A stretch of DNA of 40,439 nucleotides from CAYUCE01 sp964443275 (GCA_964443275.1 CAYUCE010000014.1:1-40439); one strand, 5' to 3'. Shown: positions 9,579-17,786, counted from the stretch's first letter. Numbers and translations are program-made. The notes: a model not told the origin generated them from the sequence alone.

Positions 9579-9962
9579 TTGGGGTTATGGAACTTTCTTA
9601 AAAGGATAGTTGGATTCGGAAAAGATGCATATGTAAGGGAGCGAGAAAACAGGCTTACCGAGAGGGACCACATCTATTATAGTTACGAAATCGATGAAGA
9701 TATTGCTGATCTAAGCGGGCAATTTGAACGGATCACCGAATTTTTGAAAGCAGAATACGGTTCGGATGTAGTTGCTTACAATTTCCCAACCGCAACCCCT
9801 GATCGCATGGAACGGGAGCTGCAGGTAGAAATAAATGGAGAAACTCTCTTTTTGACTAGATACAGAGGGGCTGAAGTTGTACTTCGGGGACCAGAAGCGG
9901 AGACGAAAAGGGTTAAAGACACAATCGACCGCATATTGGGTGTTAAGCCCAAAAGGGTATAA
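9579..9962 (+). CDS. Hypothetical protein, about 127 aa
   Basis: I do not recognise this protein. It is soluble, mixed alpha/beta and charged, with a short hydrophobic N-terminus (LWNFLKRIVGFGKDAYVRER), a central helix and a C-terminal beta-alpha unit (GETLFLTRYRGAEVVLRGPE, then TKRVKDTIDRILG). The start is uncertain: TTG 9579 has CCGGAG 10 nt upstream; TTG 9570 is also in frame but too close to that site. It lies about 100 bp after the fnr-like gene on the same strand and ends convergent with dcd. Confidence 0.6.
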   Translation: MGLWNFLKRIVGFGKDAYVRERENRLTERDHIYYSYEIDEDIADLSGQFERITEFLKAEYGSDVVAYNFPTATPDRMERELQVEINGETLFLTRYRGAEVVLRGPEAETKRVKDTIDRILGVKPKRV

Positions 9963-9976
9963 ACGAAAAAAATTAA

Positions 9977-10495
9977 CTACGGTTTGACTTGATCCTTAAA
10001 TCTGCCCGTATATTGTGCTTTTCCTTCACAGCGTTCAAAAATCAATTGACATATTTTGGTGCCCGGATAGAGGGCCATTTTGGTAGGGCTCAAATTGGTG
10101 ATTTCCAGTACCTGATGGTTGTCGATTCCCGGTTGGATGAAACCGGCGGTTATGTGGACGGCGATCCCAATCCTTGAGAACCTGCTTCTACCCTCCAGCC
10201 AGCCGCAGATATGAGGGGCCAGTGTGACCCTCTCCGCGGTGACTCCTAAGACAGTCTGGTGCGGTTTGATTACCAGATTATGGCCATCCTTGATAGTGAC
10301 TTCCTCCGTTAACTGCCTGAAATCTGGTGTATCTGTAACTGAAAAAACTTCAAGCTTCGGTTTAAATATTCTAAAGTTGTTGCCTAGTCTCAGGTCCACT
10401 GAGCCCGGTCCTACCTGATCCTGGTTAAAAGGGTCGATTGTTATGTTACCTTTGGCTATTTCCTCCAATATTCTCTCTTTAGTTAAAACAGATAT
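9977..10495 (-). CDS. dcd: dCTP deaminase, apparently with an ATA start codon
   Basis: Trimeric dCTP deaminase making dUTP for dTMP synthesis. Core motifs are QVGPGSVDLRLGNNF, GWLEGRSRFSRIGI, HITAGFIQPG and HQVLEITNLS, with the catalytic Glu in LEI. The first ordinary start in frame is TTG at 10468, which would remove the usual N-terminal beta strand. The frame is open upstream to a TGA at 10502-10504, and reading from ATA at 10493-10495 gives SVLTKERILEEIAKG, which matches the usual family N-terminus. GAGGTG lies exactly 7 nt before that ATA. The resulting 172 aa is a normal length. It could instead make dUTP/dUMP like bifunctional archaeal relatives, but no specific residue decides this. 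Confidence 0.9.
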   Translation of the reverse strand: MSVLTKERILEEIAKGNITIDPFNQDQVGPGSVDLRLGNNFRIFKPKLEVFSVTDTPDFRQLTEEVTIKDGHNLVIKPHQTVLGVTAERVTLAPHICGWLEGRSRFSRIGIAVHITAGFIQPGIDNHQVLEITNLSPTKMALYPGTKICQLIFERCEGKAQYTGRFKDQVKP

Positions 10496-10532
10496 TCTAT
10501 TTCACCTCTACGGATAAAGCTTAGGGCCCGCT

Positions 10533-10793
10533 TTAAATAATCTTATAGACTTCGTCTCCTTCCCGGACTCTCTTTTTCACCTTAAGGCCTACTCCCTCCC
10601 CAGGGCTGGCTGCTTCTACATCCTCGTTTTCAATTTGCATTGATTCTACTACCTGATCGAAATCCGTGGTTGCTCCTTTAAACCTTATTCTGTCCCCCAC
10701 CTTTAAATCGCCGGTTAGCTCGATAGCTCCCACATTTATGTTGTTAAAGTAATGTGTTACCTGACCAATTTTCTCCATTTTCTCCTCTTCCAT
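10533..10793 (-). CDS. Small translation-factor-like beta-barrel protein
   Basis: An 86-residue protein resembling domain 2 of EF-Tu-type GTPases without the GTPase part: VGAIELTGDLKVGDRIRFKG then a glycine turn and GEGVGLKVKKRVREGDEVYK. Such proteins are usually named translation elongation factor-like; their function is not established, although similar small proteins occur near U32 peptidases. GGAGGTG lies 8 nt before the ATG. It is upstream of dcd on the same strand with a 37-bp gap, so the two could be co-transcribed. Confidence 0.8.
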   Translation of the reverse strand: MEEEKMEKIGQVTHYFNNINVGAIELTGDLKVGDRIRFKGATTDFDQVVESMQIENEDVEAASPGEGVGLKVKKRVREGDEVYKII

Positions 10794-10915
10794 CTTGTTA
10801 CACCTCCGGATATATTTTTCTGAAATAGTATATCAGAACCGGCTTTTGGAGAGCAAATGGGTGGTATTCGTTCAAACTTATCGCTTTATGCTTTTGGTAT
10901 TCGAGATTTTTAGTT

Positions 10916-10921
10916 TATAAT
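10916..10921 (+). promoter_or_regulatory. Perfect -10 box just before the nitroreductase start
   Basis: TATAAT at 10916-10921 lies only 13 nt before ATG 10935; a poor -35 (TTTGGT, 10893-10898) is 17 bp upstream. A start near 10928 would give an almost leaderless message. Confidence 0.45.
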
Positions 10922-10934
10922 GTAATTGATCGGT

Positions 10935-11447
10935 ATGGATTATTTTGATTTACTCGAAAAGAGAACTTCTGTTAGATCATATCTGCCAAAGGCTGTAGAG
11001 GAAGAAAAACTTAAAAAGATCCTAGAAGCGGCAAATTCCGCTCCCTCGGCCGGTAACTTGCAGGGCTATGAAATAATTGTGGTCAAGGACGGGAATAAAA
11101 GGAAAAAGCTGGCCAAGGCGGCCTGGGGGCAAAGCTTCATCTCCCAGGCTCCACTGAATCTGATTTTCCTGCAAGATCCACATAGATCAGGGGGCAAATA
11201 TGGAAAAAGGGGAGAGGAACTTTATTCGTTACAAGATGCAACTATAGCGGCTGCTTTTGCTCATTTGGCCAGTTTCGAAGTAGGTTTGGGAAGTTGTTGG
11301 GTTGGAGCTTTTGATGAAACAAAGGTCAAGAGGGTTTTGAATACGGATTTAAGGCCGGTAAGCATCTTGATAGTCGGTTATCCTCAAGAAAAGAGTACGG
11401 TTACCAAAAGACGCAAATTAAGCGATTTGGTGACTACAATTACTTAA
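10935..11447 (+). CDS. Nitroreductase-family FMN enzyme
   Basis: A 170-residue NAD(P)H-FMN oxidoreductase of the nitroreductase superfamily, dimeric and cytosolic. It has the FMN phosphate-binding start (LEKRTSVRSYLPKAVEEEKL), the SAPSAGNLQGYEIIVV segment, the interface helix DATIAAAFAHLASFEVGLGS and the C-terminal SILIVGYPQE. ATG 10935 is preferred; TTG 10926 in frame would lie upstream of the expected transcript start. The substrate cannot be told (quinones, nitro compounds and flavins are all used by relatives). It appears to be a single-gene transcript. Confidence 0.88.
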   Translation: MDYFDLLEKRTSVRSYLPKAVEEEKLKKILEAANSAPSAGNLQGYEIIVVKDGNKRKKLAKAAWGQSFISQAPLNLIFLQDPHRSGGKYGKRGEELYSLQDATIAAAFAHLASFEVGLGSCWVGAFDETKVKRVLNTDLRPVSILIVGYPQEKSTVTKRRKLSDLVTTIT

Positions 11448-11611
11448 ACTAATTTTGGTAAATGTGGTCGTGGGTGTAATATTCTACCGGCTAGAAGTAA
11501 TTCCAAACCATCTAAGCCTGAAGCCTAAATAGATGAGCCCCGTTTTTCCCGTCCTGTTTTTAAAACCAATAGTTTGACAATCCTAAGGACTTTGGTAAAC
11601 TATGATTTGCC

Positions 11612-11749
11612 TTGCACTTAGATAAAATTAGTAGTATTATACCTAGTGTAATAGGAAGCTGATTCTACTTAATCGAAATCGAATAAGAAGGGACCGGGAC
11701 TTTACTTTTAATCCCTCTCACCACCATATAAAAGGTTGTCCCGGTCCCT
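11612..11749 (+). ncRNA. Candidate small RNA with a long hairpin
   Basis: A good promoter, TTGCAC (11612-11617), 17 bp, TATTAT (11635-11640), stands in a 317-bp gap with no gene on this strand. A transcript from about 11647 would contain a 12-bp perfect stem AGGGACCGGGAC (11689-11700) / GTCCCGGTCCCT (11738-11749), then an inner stem of 6 bp and a loop holding CCTCTCACCAC (11714-11724). The weak T-run after the stem (CTTTCACTTT) could end the RNA. The hairpin may also end the convergent gene on the other strand. The rest of the gap (11448-11611) shows nothing. Confidence 0.4.
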
Positions 11750-11764
11750 CTTTCACTTTGATCT

Positions 11765-12076
11765 CTACTCTCGGTCACGGTCAAACAGCATATTAAGTAA
11801 GTATATTAAACCTACACCTACAGCGGTTCCTAAAACTATTCCATTAGACTGGGGATCAAATTTTTGCTGGGTGTATCCGCAGCGTTCGCACCGTACATAT
11901 TCGTCATCTTCTTCGCTAGGTTCAAGTGTAGAACTGCATATGGGGCATTTTTCTGGGCTGAGCACCTTGGTAGGTAGGTTTCCAAAACCTTTCCTCATTA
12001 AGGTCAACTCCACTTCCTTGGCATTTTCGTATACCCACTGTGGTACCTTTATGGTTTTGTAGTTGACGTTTGACAT
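11765..12076 (-). CDS. Membrane-anchored zinc-ribbon protein, hypothetical
   Basis: This 103-residue protein has a four-cysteine zinc ribbon (CPIC at about residues 44-47, then CERCGY) in its middle and one predicted transmembrane helix near the C-terminus (GIVLGTAVGVGLIYLLNML) followed by a charged tail. I do not know its function. ATG 12076 is preferred because GTGGGG lies 7 nt upstream; GTG 12088 is also in frame. Its promoter matches consensus at every position, so it is probably well expressed. It is convergent with the candidate small RNA. Confidence 0.65.
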   Translation of the reverse strand: MSNVNYKTIKVPQWVYENAKEVELTLMRKGFGNLPTKVLSPEKCPICSSTLEPSEEDDEYVRCERCGYTQQKFDPQSNGIVLGTAVGVGLIYLLNMLFDRDRE

Positions 12077-12117
12077 TTTCTGCCCCACTTGTTTGGTGGA
12101 ATATTACACTAAGTGGC

Positions 12118-12146
12118 ATTATAATAATTTTCCACCTACTTGTCAA
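12118..12146 (-). promoter_or_regulatory. Consensus promoter of the zinc-ribbon membrane protein
   Basis: Minus-strand TTGACA (12146-12141), 17 bp, TATAAT (12123-12118). Both boxes are exact consensus and the spacing is optimal. The start point would be near 12111, 35 nt before ATG 12076. Confidence 0.8.
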
Positions 12147-12198
12147 GGGGCCGAATTAAATTTAGCTAATCGAAGGTAGGCAAAAGGTAGGTGTAGAC

Positions 12199-12735
12199 TT
12201 ATCTTTCCGGCATGATGTCTTTTTGAGCGAGATTTTGAATTCTTTCAACTCCCCTTATTTCCTCAATTACTGCCGCCGCAGGAGTGGGGACTAAGTGTTT
12301 CCATTTTTCACCTTTAATCATAAGAGCGCGTATTTTACTTCCCTGATATTTATTTCTATTAATTAGAGCAGGTTCTTGCACCTTAATTGAGCGCTCCTTG
12401 AAAAGCTGGATTACTAAAGGGTTATTTGAATAGACCCTATCAAAGGGAGGTACTAAGGCGCAAATATTGCAAGAAAATAGGGCATTGTTTCTGATGTCTT
12501 CATAAGGGATTGTATAAATGGGGATCTTAATGTCGGAGGTTGATCTTTGTATCATTAGAATTCTTTCTCCGGCGGTGAAGGGGTTTTCCAAGTCGTAATT
12601 TCTATCTGCACTTCCCACCCCTATTATCAGCTCATCCACATGAGAAATGATTTTGGTTACCGTTTCATGATGACCCTTATGGTAGGGTTGAAATCTTCCT
12701 AAAAAAAGTCCTCTCCTGAGTTCTTTATTATTCAT
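12199..12735 (-). CDS. nadM: Archaeal-type nicotinamide-nucleotide adenylyltransferase
   Basis: NadM joins NMN and ATP to give NAD. The nucleotidyltransferase signature GLFLGRFQPYHKGHHETV (HxGH-like) is at the N-terminus, followed by DELIIGVGSADRNYDLENPF, TAGERILMI, VPPFDRVYSNNPLVIQLF and the C-terminal IRALMIKGEKWKHLVPTPAA (the ISxxxxR-type loop appears as KIRALMI). At 178 aa it fits the archaeal family closely and differs from the bacterial NadD also present here at 28.2 kb. A perfect palindrome lies about 30 bp upstream. The ATG at 12735 has no clear ribosome site. Confidence 0.9.
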   Translation of the reverse strand: MNNKELRRGLFLGRFQPYHKGHHETVTKIISHVDELIIGVGSADRNYDLENPFTAGERILMIQRSTSDIKIPIYTIPYEDIRNNALFSCNICALVPPFDRVYSNNPLVIQLFKERSIKVQEPALINRNKYQGSKIRALMIKGEKWKHLVPTPAAAVIEEIRGVERIQNLAQKDIMPER

Positions 12736-12761
12736 TACATGAATTTATTATTCAAATTCCC

Positions 12762-12776
12762 GGATAGAATCTATCC
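12762..12776. promoter_or_regulatory. Perfect palindrome upstream of nadM
   Basis: GGATAGAATCTATCC has 7-bp arms around a single base, about 27 bp before the nadM start and 126 bp before otsA. It is a possible operator; its regulator is unknown. Confidence 0.35.
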
Positions 12777-12857
12777 TCGGTATTTATATTTAACCTTAAC
12801 TTTAATGATCTGTACCATTAATTTCAACAGGTAGGGATAAGAAGGCAATTGGAGACC

Positions 12858-12885
12858 TTGAGTTCAGTGGTATAAGTGATATACT
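12858..12885 (+). promoter_or_regulatory. Promoter of otsA-otsB
   Basis: TTGAGT (12858-12863), 16 bp, TATACT (12880-12885). The start would be near 12892, which places the ribosome site AGGTGAG (12890-12896) at the very 5' end of the message. Confidence 0.55.
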
Positions 12886-12901
12886 TGTTAGGTGAGTTAC
12901 C

Positions 12902-14320
12902 ATGACCAAAAAAACAAAACAAAGATTTGTACTGGTGTCCAATGGTGAGCCCTACGCCCATAGATATGACGATGGGGAAGTAGTATGTGAGAAGATTGCC
13001 GGAGGGTTAACCACCGCCCTGGATCCTATGATGAGAGAGAATGGGGGCCTGTGGGTAGCCTGGGGAAGAGGGGAAGCTGATTTTGAAGTTCTGGATGCCG
13101 AAAGCAAGATAAAAGTTCCCCCGGGCGAAGGTGACTACGCACTAAAGAGGATAAGGCTGACTGATTCGGAGGTGGAGGGATTCTATGTGGGTTTTGCCAA
13201 TGAAATCCTTTGGCCCATATGCCATTCGTTTCTAGATAAAGCGGAACTGGCAGAGGAAGATTGGCAGACCTACCAGGAGATAAACCGCAGATTTGCACGA
13301 GCTGCTTTGGAAGAAATAAAAAGTAAAGGTTTAATCTGGGTGCATGATTATCATCTAAGCTTAGTCCCCAGGTTGATAAGAGAAGAACAAACCGATGCTA
13401 GATTGGCCCTTTTCTGGCACATACCCTGGCCCTCTTGGGAGATATTTCGGACCCTACCCTGGAGAGAGGAAATAATGGAGGGTTTATTGGGAAGCGATTT
13501 CATAGGTCTTCACACTCCTGGGCTTGTAAAGAACTTCCTGGATTGCGCAAAAGCCACAGGTCACCAGGTGGATAGAAGCCGATCTACGGTAACGGTGGGG
13601 GAAAGAGAAGTTAAAATAAGTTGCGTTCCACTAGGAGTGGATTATAAGTGGTTTGCCAATCTATCCGCTCGAGAGGGGATGAAAAAGGAGGCTCAAGTTT
13701 TAAGAGATACCTTTGAGTCTGATACGGTCATCCTGGGAGTGGATCGGCTAGATTACACAAAAGGGATCCCCCAGCGCTTGAAGGCCTTTGAACTGTTGCT
13801 TAAGGAAAATCCTGATCTTCGGGAGAAGGTGAAGTTAGTTCAAAGAATCCCTCCCAGCAGAACCCAAGTCCCCAAATACCAGAAATTAGGGGAGGAAATA
13901 AATGAGCTGATTGGGGAAATAAATGGCAAATACCAAGAAGAGGACTGGGTGCCGGTAAGATCCTTTCATCAATTTTTCCCGGAGCAAGAACAGCTTATTC
14001 CTTACTATTTAGCTGCTGATGTAGCTTTGGTTACTCCGCTTATAGATGGTATGAATCTGGTATCTAAGGAATATATAGCTTGTAGTGAGGATGGAGTGCT
14101 TATCCTTTCGGAATTTGCTGGAGCGGCTGGTCAGTTAGAAGAGGCCATACAAGTTAATCCCTATAATCCAATAGAGGTCAAGGAAGCAATTAAGAAAGCT
14201 ATTTCTATGCCCGATGAGGAAAGGAAAACTCGGCTTACTAAACTAAAGAAAAGGGTAAGTGAAAGGGATCTTAGCTGGTGGAGAGAAAAGATCCTACATG
14301 AGTGGCTTTCTATCTACTAA
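12902..14320 (+). CDS. otsA: Trehalose-6-phosphate synthase
   Basis: GT20 glycosyltransferase joining an NDP-glucose and glucose-6-phosphate to trehalose-6-phosphate. The motifs are clear: WVHDYHL at 146-152, HIPWPS at 173-178, the phosphate-binding GVDRLDYTKG at 279-288 and DGMNLVSKE at 382-390. Length (472 aa) is normal for a stand-alone enzyme. AGGTGAG lies 5 nt before the ATG. It is followed almost directly by otsB, which removes the phosphate, so the two form a trehalose operon. The sequence does not show whether UDP- or ADP-glucose is the donor. Confidence 0.96.
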   Translation: MTKKTKQRFVLVSNGEPYAHRYDDGEVVCEKIAGGLTTALDPMMRENGGLWVAWGRGEADFEVLDAESKIKVPPGEGDYALKRIRLTDSEVEGFYVGFANEILWPICHSFLDKAELAEEDWQTYQEINRRFARAALEEIKSKGLIWVHDYHLSLVPRLIREEQTDARLALFWHIPWPSWEIFRTLPWREEIMEGLLGSDFIGLHTPGLVKNFLDCAKATGHQVDRSRSTVTVGEREVKISCVPLGVDYKWFANLSAREGMKKEAQVLRDTFESDTVILGVDRLDYTKGIPQRLKAFELLLKENPDLREKVKLVQRIPPSRTQVPKYQKLGEEINELIGEINGKYQEEDWVPVRSFHQFFPEQEQLIPYYLAADVALVTPLIDGMNLVSKEYIACSEDGVLILSEFAGAAGQLEEAIQVNPYNPIEVKEAIKKAISMPDEERKTRLTKLKKRVSERDLSWWREKILHEWLSIY

Positions 14321-14324
14321 AGCT

Positions 14325-15146
14325 ATGTCCGAATACATATTCCGGGAGAGGGTACTAACCAAGATAAGGAAGCGAATTAAAGAAGCTGAATCGATACATC
14401 TTTTTCTCGATTACGACGGAACCTTAACCCCATTTACCGATAACCCTAAAGAAACTTATCCGTCGAAAAAAATGGTTCACATTTTGAAAAGTCTGGTATC
14501 CTCACCAAAAGTTCGGGTGGCTATCATCAGCGGCCGTCAGCTTTCGGAGCTAAGAGAGTTATTAAACTTGGAGGAAGTTACATACGCCGGGACTCATGGC
14601 TTACAAATAGAGTACCCTACTGGGGAGAAATTTGTATGGGATAAGGCCGAGGATAATAGGCCTATCTTAAAGCAGCTAAAGAAGAAAATGGGCGAGACTT
14701 TTAAGGATTTGGATGGGGTCTTTTTAGAGGATAAGGAATTTACGGTGGGACTTCACTATCGAGGATTTAACGGTGACCCCCAAATTGTAGTGGGTAAGTT
14801 TAAAAAGCTGGTTGAAGAGCATTTGGATGGACTAGAGTTGCTTTGTGGAGATAAAATACTGGAGGTAAGGCCAAAGGGCTGGCACAAGGGCAGGGCGGTG
14901 GAATTAATTAAAAAAAATTTTATTAAAGGCTCTCCGGAGGGAAGTATTGCCATCCCCATTTACATAGGGGATGATCGTACTGATGAGGACGCCTTCCGGG
15001 ATTTAAAGGAGAGGCAGGGGGTCACTATCTTGGTCTTAAATGAAAAGGCCCGGGCTAAAACTACGCAGGCAAAATATTATTGTCTCGACCCGAGAGAAGT
15101 GCTCGTTTTTTTGGGCCAGATTTATAAGTGGCAGGTTACTAATTAG
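14325..15146 (+). CDS. otsB: Trehalose-6-phosphate phosphatase
   Basis: HAD-superfamily phosphatase giving trehalose. Motif I is FLDYDGTLTPF (nucleophile Asp near residue 29), motif II is IISGRQLSEL, the cap region contains YAGTHGLQIEYP, Lys is in RPKGWHKGRAVEL, and motif IV is YIGDDRTDEDAF. I place the start at ATG 14325, 4 nt after the otsA stop; an in-frame ATG at 14298 would overlap otsA and cannot be excluded, since neither has a strong ribosome site. Length (273 aa) is normal. It is co-transcribed with otsA. Confidence 0.94.
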   Translation: MSEYIFRERVLTKIRKRIKEAESIHLFLDYDGTLTPFTDNPKETYPSKKMVHILKSLVSSPKVRVAIISGRQLSELRELLNLEEVTYAGTHGLQIEYPTGEKFVWDKAEDNRPILKQLKKKMGETFKDLDGVFLEDKEFTVGLHYRGFNGDPQIVVGKFKKLVEEHLDGLELLCGDKILEVRPKGWHKGRAVELIKKNFIKGSPEGSIAIPIYIGDDRTDEDAFRDLKERQGVTILVLNEKARAKTTQAKYYCLDPREVLVFLGQIYKWQVTN

Positions 15147-15177
15147 TCCTCAAATTCTTCCCGCTACCGGCGGGAGT

Positions 15178-15206
15178 TTGGAAAAACCCAACTAATTTTG
15201 TATAAA
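15178..15206 (+). promoter_or_regulatory. Promoter of treT
   Basis: TTGGAA (15178-15183), 17 bp, TATAAA (15201-15206). It lies just after a small GC-rich hairpin (CCCGC/GCGGG, about 15160-15174) that may end the otsAB message. Confidence 0.5.
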
Positions 15207-15255
15207 ATTACCTACACTTTCACTTTCTATACATCAGGACATTCGGGGGGAATTA

Positions 15256-16467
15256 ATGAGGTTAAAACTTTCGGATTACGAAGAAATAATCGGAGAAGAT
15301 AAAATCGAAGAGCTGAATAGATTGGCGGATAAAGTGCGGGGACAGTCAATGCTTCATATAAGTTCAACCTTTACCGGTGGAGGGGTGGCTGAGATGCTGC
15401 ACTCCCTGGTCCCTTTATTTAACCAACTCGGTATTGATACCATCTGGCAGTCCATATCCGGTCCCCCCCGCTTCTTTGAGATTACCAAGAAATTCCATAA
15501 CGTAATGCATGGAGGAGAAGAGGAAATAAACCAGGAAATGCTAGATTTTTACCTGGAGAATAATCGCCACTGCGCAGAGCGCCTGTATTTGAAGGCGGAT
15601 ATTGTAGTGGTTCATGACCCGCAGCCGGCAAGTTTAATTGAGAGCCGGCCCATTAATAGCAATAGGTGGATATGGAGATGTCATATATATATGACTGAAC
15701 CGCATGAGCGGGTTTGGAATTTTCTCCTAAGGTTTATCAAAAAATACGACATAGTGATTTTTTCATCCCCGGAATTTGCCAAATACCTGCCCATTCCTCA
15801 GGATATTGTCCCTCCTTCTATAGACCCAATGAGCGATAAGAACAAAGAGATACAAAAGAAGATAATTGATGATACTTATGATCGATATAAAGTTCCCCGG
15901 GATAAACCTATAATATTGCAGATATCCCGCTTTGATCGCTTCAAAGATCCGCTGGGGGTAATCGAGGCTTATGAAATGGTAAAAAAGGATGTAGATTGTA
16001 AATTGGTGTTGGCTGGGGGAGCGGCATCGGATGATCCGGAAGGGGTAGAGATGTTAAGGAAGGTGAGGGAGAAAACGGCCGATGATCCAGATGTTTTTAT
16101 CCTGCCCCCGGCAGGGATGACGGAGATGGACGCTGTAGAGATAAATGCTCTGCAGAGAGGAGCGGATGTAATTGTACAAAAATCACTGAAAGAGGCCTTT
16201 GCTTTGACTATTACTGAGGCATTGTGGAAGGGAAAGCCCGTGGTGGCCAGTGCAGTGGGGGGTATTAAACTCCAAATTCTGGACGGTAAAACCGGCTTTT
16301 TGGTAAATTCCATCTCCGAAACTGCAGATAGGGTGAAGTACTTGCTTAAAAACCCTAAGAAAGCCGCCAAGCTGGGGATTGAAGGGCGTGAACACGTAAG
16401 GGAAAATTTTCTGATAACTAGACACCTGCGGGACTATCTCCGGCTTTTATCTATAATTTCACCCTGA
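15256..16467 (+). CDS. treT: Trehalose synthase (glycosyltransferring), TreT type
   Basis: GT4 glycosyltransferase that makes trehalose directly from an NDP-glucose and glucose, known from archaea and thermophilic bacteria. It matches TreT from its N-terminus (SMLHISSTFTGGGVAEMLHS, with GGGVAEM near 41-48), through VVVHDPQPASLIE and RCHIYMTEPHERVW, to the donor-binding ISRFDRFKDPLGVIEAY and EAFALTITEALWKGKPVVAS. Length (403 aa) is normal. It has its own promoter and GGGGGG before the ATG, and ROK kinase follows by 12 bp. With OtsAB next door the cell has two separate trehalose routes. Confidence 0.92.
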   Translation: MRLKLSDYEEIIGEDKIEELNRLADKVRGQSMLHISSTFTGGGVAEMLHSLVPLFNQLGIDTIWQSISGPPRFFEITKKFHNVMHGGEEEINQEMLDFYLENNRHCAERLYLKADIVVVHDPQPASLIESRPINSNRWIWRCHIYMTEPHERVWNFLLRFIKKYDIVIFSSPEFAKYLPIPQDIVPPSIDPMSDKNKEIQKKIIDDTYDRYKVPRDKPIILQISRFDRFKDPLGVIEAYEMVKKDVDCKLVLAGGAASDDPEGVEMLRKVREKTADDPDVFILPPAGMTEMDAVEINALQRGADVIVQKSLKEAFALTITEALWKGKPVVASAVGGIKLQILDGKTGFLVNSISETADRVKYLLKNPKKAAKLGIEGREHVRENFLITRHLRDYLRLLSIISP

Positions 16468-16479
16468 TAAAACCTTACC

Positions 16480-17562
16480 ATGGATGAAAAATATGTTTGC
16501 GGTTTTGATATCGGGGCCTCCAAGATAACTATAATAATAGCTGACTCAGAGGATGAAATCGTATTCCGAAAAAGGGTTCCCATAGATGAAAGTGAGGATC
16601 GATTCGAAAAATTTGAAGATGGTTGGGCTTATCTTCGTATCGTAGACCAGTTGATTGATCTCCTTAAAAAATCTCCCCAATCAGTGGAAGATATAGCCGC
16701 GATAGGAATTGGCACAGCCGGTCCGCTTGACGACGGGGTTATAAAAAATTCCACCAATATTAAGCCTGTTCATTTACCGGAAAGGTCCAAAGAATCACCT
16801 TTATATATCCCTTTAACTAAACCCCTTAGTGAAGAATTTAAAGTGCCGGTAGGAATCGAAAACGATTGCCAAGCGGGAGTTTTAGGAGAAGTTTATTTTG
16901 GTGAAGGGGCAGAGGTGGAAGATAAAAGAAAGCTTTTCCTAGTCTATGTTACCTTAAGTACCGGTTTTGGAGGGGGAGTATGGGACGGGGGAAAGCTTAT
17001 CTCTGGAAAAGAGGGAAACGCCGGCGAAGTAGGTCATTTCCCGGTAAAAGAAGATGGCCTTAAATGTGGCTGCGGCAACTACGGCTGTGCGGAGAGTTAC
17101 TGTTCAGGGACTGGAATTGTTAAAAACGCCCGGATGAAGCTGATAAACGAGGACTTGATATTTGAAAAAGGTTACGGACTGGCCATTAAGGAGTTGGCAA
17201 CCAATGCGGCGTATTCATCTGGAAGCAAAATACGCTCCGACTGGGAACTATTAAAATATATCGATGCATCTTTAGTTGCCAAAGCCAGAAAGAAAGGTGA
17301 CAAACTGGCTGAGGAAGTGTTTCAGGAGGCTGCCCACTTTGGAGGGATCGCCTTTGGCAGTATCGCAAACGCATACGATCCAGCCGTCATATCGGTGGGA
17401 GGAGCTTTGGCCCTGGAAAATCCCGATTTGCTAGATCTAATTGATATGGAGATGAAAAAGCATTTAAATGTTACCCCTCCAAGATTACATTTAACCAAGT
17501 TAGGTTATCGGGCGGTGGAGTACGGAGCCATTTCAGTTGCTAAACAGCTCCTTAGAGAGTAA
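16480..17562 (+). CDS. ROK-family sugar kinase, probably glucokinase
   Basis: ATP-dependent sugar kinase of the ROK family. The N-terminal phosphate-binding strand is CGFDIGASKITIII; the sugar-binding Asp lies in GIENDCQAGVLGE; the ROK zinc site is GHFPVKEDGLKCGCGNYGC; the second ATP motif is AVISVGGAL. At 360 aa it is slightly long because of an insert near residues 225-265. It follows treT by 12 bp, with no strong ribosome site, so it probably depends on treT translation. Glucokinase is the best guess because Pgi, Pfk and trehalose genes adjoin; N-acetylmannosamine or fructose kinase are alternatives. Confidence 0.85.
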   Translation: MDEKYVCGFDIGASKITIIIADSEDEIVFRKRVPIDESEDRFEKFEDGWAYLRIVDQLIDLLKKSPQSVEDIAAIGIGTAGPLDDGVIKNSTNIKPVHLPERSKESPLYIPLTKPLSEEFKVPVGIENDCQAGVLGEVYFGEGAEVEDKRKLFLVYVTLSTGFGGGVWDGGKLISGKEGNAGEVGHFPVKEDGLKCGCGNYGCAESYCSGTGIVKNARMKLINEDLIFEKGYGLAIKELATNAAYSSGSKIRSDWELLKYIDASLVAKARKKGDKLAEEVFQEAAHFGGIAFGSIANAYDPAVISVGGALALENPDLLDLIDMEMKKHLNVTPPRLHLTKLGYRAVEYGAISVAKQLLRE

Positions 17563-17653
17563 TATTTATTGGCTAATCTATGTTATTTGTACCTTTTAAA
17601 CTATATGGTAAGAGGAGATAACTAGTGTGAAGAGATGGAGTTAACCACCGGAT

Positions 17654-17752
17654 GGGATGGGACGGAGCCCATCCCCTACATTTGACATATGGTAAACATG
17701 TATGGTTAGATTTTTGTGATGCATATGTAGGGTTGGGCCTCTGTGCCCAACC
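17654..17752. repeat. Head-to-head pair of REP-like hairpins
   Basis: Hairpin 1 is GGGATGGG/CCCATCCC (17654-17675). Hairpin 2 is GGTTGGGC/GCCCAACC (17731-17752). Read outward, both follow TGTAGGG...GGGC..C.GT..CCCA.CC, and CTACAT/ATGTAG pairs them across the centre. The centre carries TTGACA (17682-17687), 18 bp, TTAGAT (17706-17711), a possible pgi promoter. CCAGAATAAC is repeated in tandem at 17752-17771. Confidence 0.6.
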
Positions 17753-17786
17753 AGAATAACCCAGAATAACCCCAGAGGAGATAGTT

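Noticed and set aside
15155..15176. Strong terminator after otsB
   Set aside because: The stem is only 5-7 bp and no T-run follows; at most it is weak.
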